Of a stretch of 6,415 nt of DNA, positions 4,498 through 6,415 are shown piece by piece (within the stretch, counting starts at the first letter, position 1; each line of letters starts with the position of its first letter). The translations under genes and the position numbers were made by a program. The stretch lies in contig CANMPY010000112.1 in the NCBI GenBank assembly GCA_947499775.1, positions 1 to 6,415 of the forward strand, in the 5' to 3' direction. Under the pieces are notes generated by a model. The model was given only the letters and a program-made list of their open reading frames with translations. It searched no databases and was not told the DNA's origin. The stretch comes from Bacteroidota bacterium (GTDB lineage Bacteria > Bacteroidota > Bacteroidia > NS11-12g > UBA9320).

Positions 4498-6415
4498 ATG
4501 TTTAAATATGCTCTAGGTTTAGTGTTTTTAACCGTTATTTATAGTGCTTCAGCACAAATTTATAACCCAGAAACGGCTTTGGTTTCCTACCAAAGTGTTG
4601 AAAATAAGTTGTATTGGAAAAATCGCATCCCTTTTGCTGGATATTGGCAGCAAGATGTTTCGTATCATATCAAAGCCCGACTTAACGATACCACGGAGAT
4701 TATCACAGGAACCGAGGTTATTGAATATGCAAATAATTCTCCTGATGTTTTAACTACGCTTTATTTCAGGCTTACTCAAAATGCATTTCAACCCGAAAGC
4801 TATAAAGACAAAATGGAAAGGGCTGGAAAGGTATTTAATACCTTTGGTAAATATGAAGAAAAAAAGTTGGGTACAGCTATATCAAAGGTAGCTGTTAATG
4901 GCCAAAATGTTCGTTTTGTGATGGATAACACGATTATGATTGTAGAATTGCCAACGCCTATGTTACCAGGCACATCCCTTAAAATTGAAGTAGATTTTAA
5001 AACCTATTTCGATCAGGGTAGCATGGGCCGAAGAATGAAGCGATTCGAACACAATAATTTTAAGCATTTTGATGGTGTGCATTGGTATCCAAGACTTTCT
5101 GTTTACGACCGAAAATTTAAATGGACAACCGATCAGCATTTAGGAAAAGAGTTTTATGGCGATTATGGTGTATTCCACGTTGAATTGGAATTGCCAAATC
5201 ATTATATCTGCGAAGCTACGGGTGTATTGGCCAATAGTTCTGAAGTTTACGCCAATGGATTAAGAGAAAAAATTGACATTAAGAATTTTACCGAGCGCAC
5301 AAAATATATAACCCAACCGGTAAATCCTGATGGAACCTATAAAAAATGGATTTGGATGGCCACTAATGTTCACGATTTTGCCTTTACCACCGACCCAACG
5401 TATAGAATTGGAGAAACCGAGTGGAATGGTATTAAATGCATTGCCATAGCGCAAGAACAAAATGCCTATGCATGGCAACCAACAGCTGATTTTGTTGCCA
5501 AGGTGGTTAAAACCTACTCCGAAGATTTTGGGATGTATGGCTATCCAAAAATGGTAGCTGCCGATGCACGCGACGGAATGGAATACCCCATGTTGACATT
5601 AGATGGTGGAAATTGGCCAGGTCATCAATATGTGATAGCTCACGAAATAGGCCATAATTGGTTTTATGGAATGATTGGGAATAATGAAACCTATCGTGCC
5701 TTTTTGGATGAAGGCTTTACTCAATTTTTAACCGCATGGAGTCTTAAAAAAATAAGCAATCGCGAATCATTGCCTAATTCATTAGATTGGGCTTACGTTT
5801 ATGCAGGCTATATCAATCATGCTATTAATGAAAATACGGCTCGCTTAAACACACATTCCGATCATTTTAATTCAGCAGAACGCCATGGTGGCGGATATGG
5901 TCAGGTGTATTACAAAACCGCAACAATGCTTTATAATTTACAATATGTGTTAGGCGAAAAATTATTTTTGGAAGCCATTCAACATTATTTTAATCAATGG
6001 AAATTTGGCCATCCTTATGAGGAAGATTTTAGGCAATCGGTTATTGATTATACCAAAACAGATTTAAATTGGTTTTTTGATGATTGGCTCACCTCCACCA
6101 AAACAATTGATTATAAAGTGGTAGGCTATACAAAAGTAACCAATGGCAAGGACGATTACACCATTATTATTAAACGAAAAGGCCAAATGCATATGCCTTT
6201 AGATATAACCGTAATTGATAAAAAAGATAATCGCTTGCATTACATAATACCCAATACTTATTTCACTAAACCTTTAGGAAAAGCACAAGTAAATCACCGA
6301 TGGAAATCATGGGATATGATGAATACGATGGATTTTTTATGGGTTCATTCGCCCTATGGAATAAAAGATATTTGGATTGATTCAAGTGGCCGATTGGCTG
6401 ACGTTAACCGTTTGA
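4498..6415 (+). CDS. Secreted M1-family zinc metallopeptidase (aminopeptidase-like), cut at the 3' end
   Basis: Exported gluzincin peptidase, expected to trim N-terminal residues from peptides in the periplasm or outside the cell. The 639 residues present begin with a Sec signal peptide (1-19, ending YSASA before Q20). An N-terminal beta domain follows with the GTEVIEYANNSPDVLTTLYF stretch (about 71-90) typical of M1 proteins. The catalytic domain has the substrate motif DGMEY (359-363, in place of GxMEN) and zinc site HEIGH (382-386) with the third ligand Glu405 exactly 18 residues on (FLDEGF). The probable transition-state Tyr471 lies in YGQVYYKTATML (467-478), and FDDWL lies further on. 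No frameshift or stop is seen. The gene is open at the right edge, but the final WIDSSGRLADVNRL resembles the extreme C-terminus of Bacteroidota homologues, so few residues may be missing (inference). ATG 4498 is fixed by the signal peptide. It is divergent from murF. Confidence 0.94.
   Translation, partial: MFKYALGLVFLTVIYSASAQIYNPETALVSYQSVENKLYWKNRIPFAGYWQQDVSYHIKARLNDTTEIITGTEVIEYANNSPDVLTTLYFRLTQNAFQPESYKDKMERAGKVFNTFGKYEEKKLGTAISKVAVNGQNVRFVMDNTIMIVELPTPMLPGTSLKIEVDFKTYFDQGSMGRRMKRFEHNNFKHFDGVHWYPRLSVYDRKFKWTTDQHLGKEFYGDYGVFHVELELPNHYICEATGVLANSSEVYANGLREKIDIKNFTERTKYITQPVNPDGTYKKWIWMATNVHDFAFTTDPTYRIGETEWNGIKCIAIAQEQNAYAWQPTADFVAKVVKTYSEDFGMYGYPKMVAADARDGMEYPMLTLDGGNWPGHQYVIAHEIGHNWFYGMIGNNETYRAFLDEGFTQFLTAWSLKKISNRESLPNSLDWAYVYAGYINHAINENTARLNTHSDHFNSAERHGGGYGQVYYKTATMLYNLQYVLGEKLFLEAIQHYFNQWKFGHPYEEDFRQSVIDYTKTDLNWFFDDWLTSTKTIDYKVVGYTKVTNGKDDYTIIIKRKGQMHMPLDITVIDKKDNRLHYIIPNTYFTKPLGKAQVNHRWKSWDMMNTMDFLWVHSPYGIKDIWIDSSGRLADVNRL

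Noticed and set aside
4544..4753. 69-codon plus-strand open frame at the start of the M1 gene
   Set aside because: It lies in another frame of the M1 peptidase, whose signal peptide and N-terminal domain explain this DNA.
5260..5478. 72-codon minus-strand open frame inside the M1 gene
   Set aside because: Antisense shadow of the M1 coding sequence with no recognisable features.

Overview
This window looks like ordinary chromosomal housekeeping DNA from a member of the Bacteroidota (Flavobacteriia/Sphingobacteriia/Chitinophagia type). The signs are AT-rich DNA, A-rich rather than Shine-Dalgarno-type gene starts, several TAnnTTTG-like -7 promoter elements, signal peptides ending in (S)A|Q or FA|Q, and protein sequences that read as Bacteroidota versions of RseP, HscB, RsmE, MurF and a secreted M1 peptidase. 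The genus cannot be named from this evidence. No mobile element, CRISPR array, rRNA, phage gene or toxin-antitoxin pair was seen.

Layout. On the + strand, positions 1-747 hold the C-terminal part of the site-2 protease RseP, cut by the window edge. It shares one base (TAATG) with hscB (747-1262), the J-domain co-chaperone for iron-sulfur cluster transfer. A tRNA-Leu(CAA) follows 24 bases later (1287-1370). After a 132-base spacer comes a secreted, probably outer-membrane beta-barrel protein with no recognisable family (1503-2192). It converges on the minus-strand pair murF-rsmE (4297 down to 2235), with a perfect 10-bp inverted repeat in the 42-base gap. murF makes the last cytoplasmic peptidoglycan precursor and rsmE methylates U1498 of 16S rRNA. 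A 200-base divergent spacer then leads to a large + strand gene from 4498 to the right edge. This is a secreted M1-family zinc metallopeptidase, open at 6415 after 639 codons and probably close to its natural end.

The genes do not form one pathway. RseP (envelope proteolysis), MurF (wall synthesis), the barrel protein and the M1 peptidase all concern the envelope or periplasm, while HscB, RsmE and the tRNA are cytoplasmic housekeeping functions.

I did not find a convincing undescribed system. The points most worth a second look are a U-U mismatch in the tRNA-Leu anticodon stem, three -7-like promoter boxes each lying only 9-11 bases upstream of a start codon, a degenerate heptad repeat between rsmE and murF, the unusual arrangement of the convergent hairpin, and a G-to-D change in the substrate-binding motif of the M1 peptidase.
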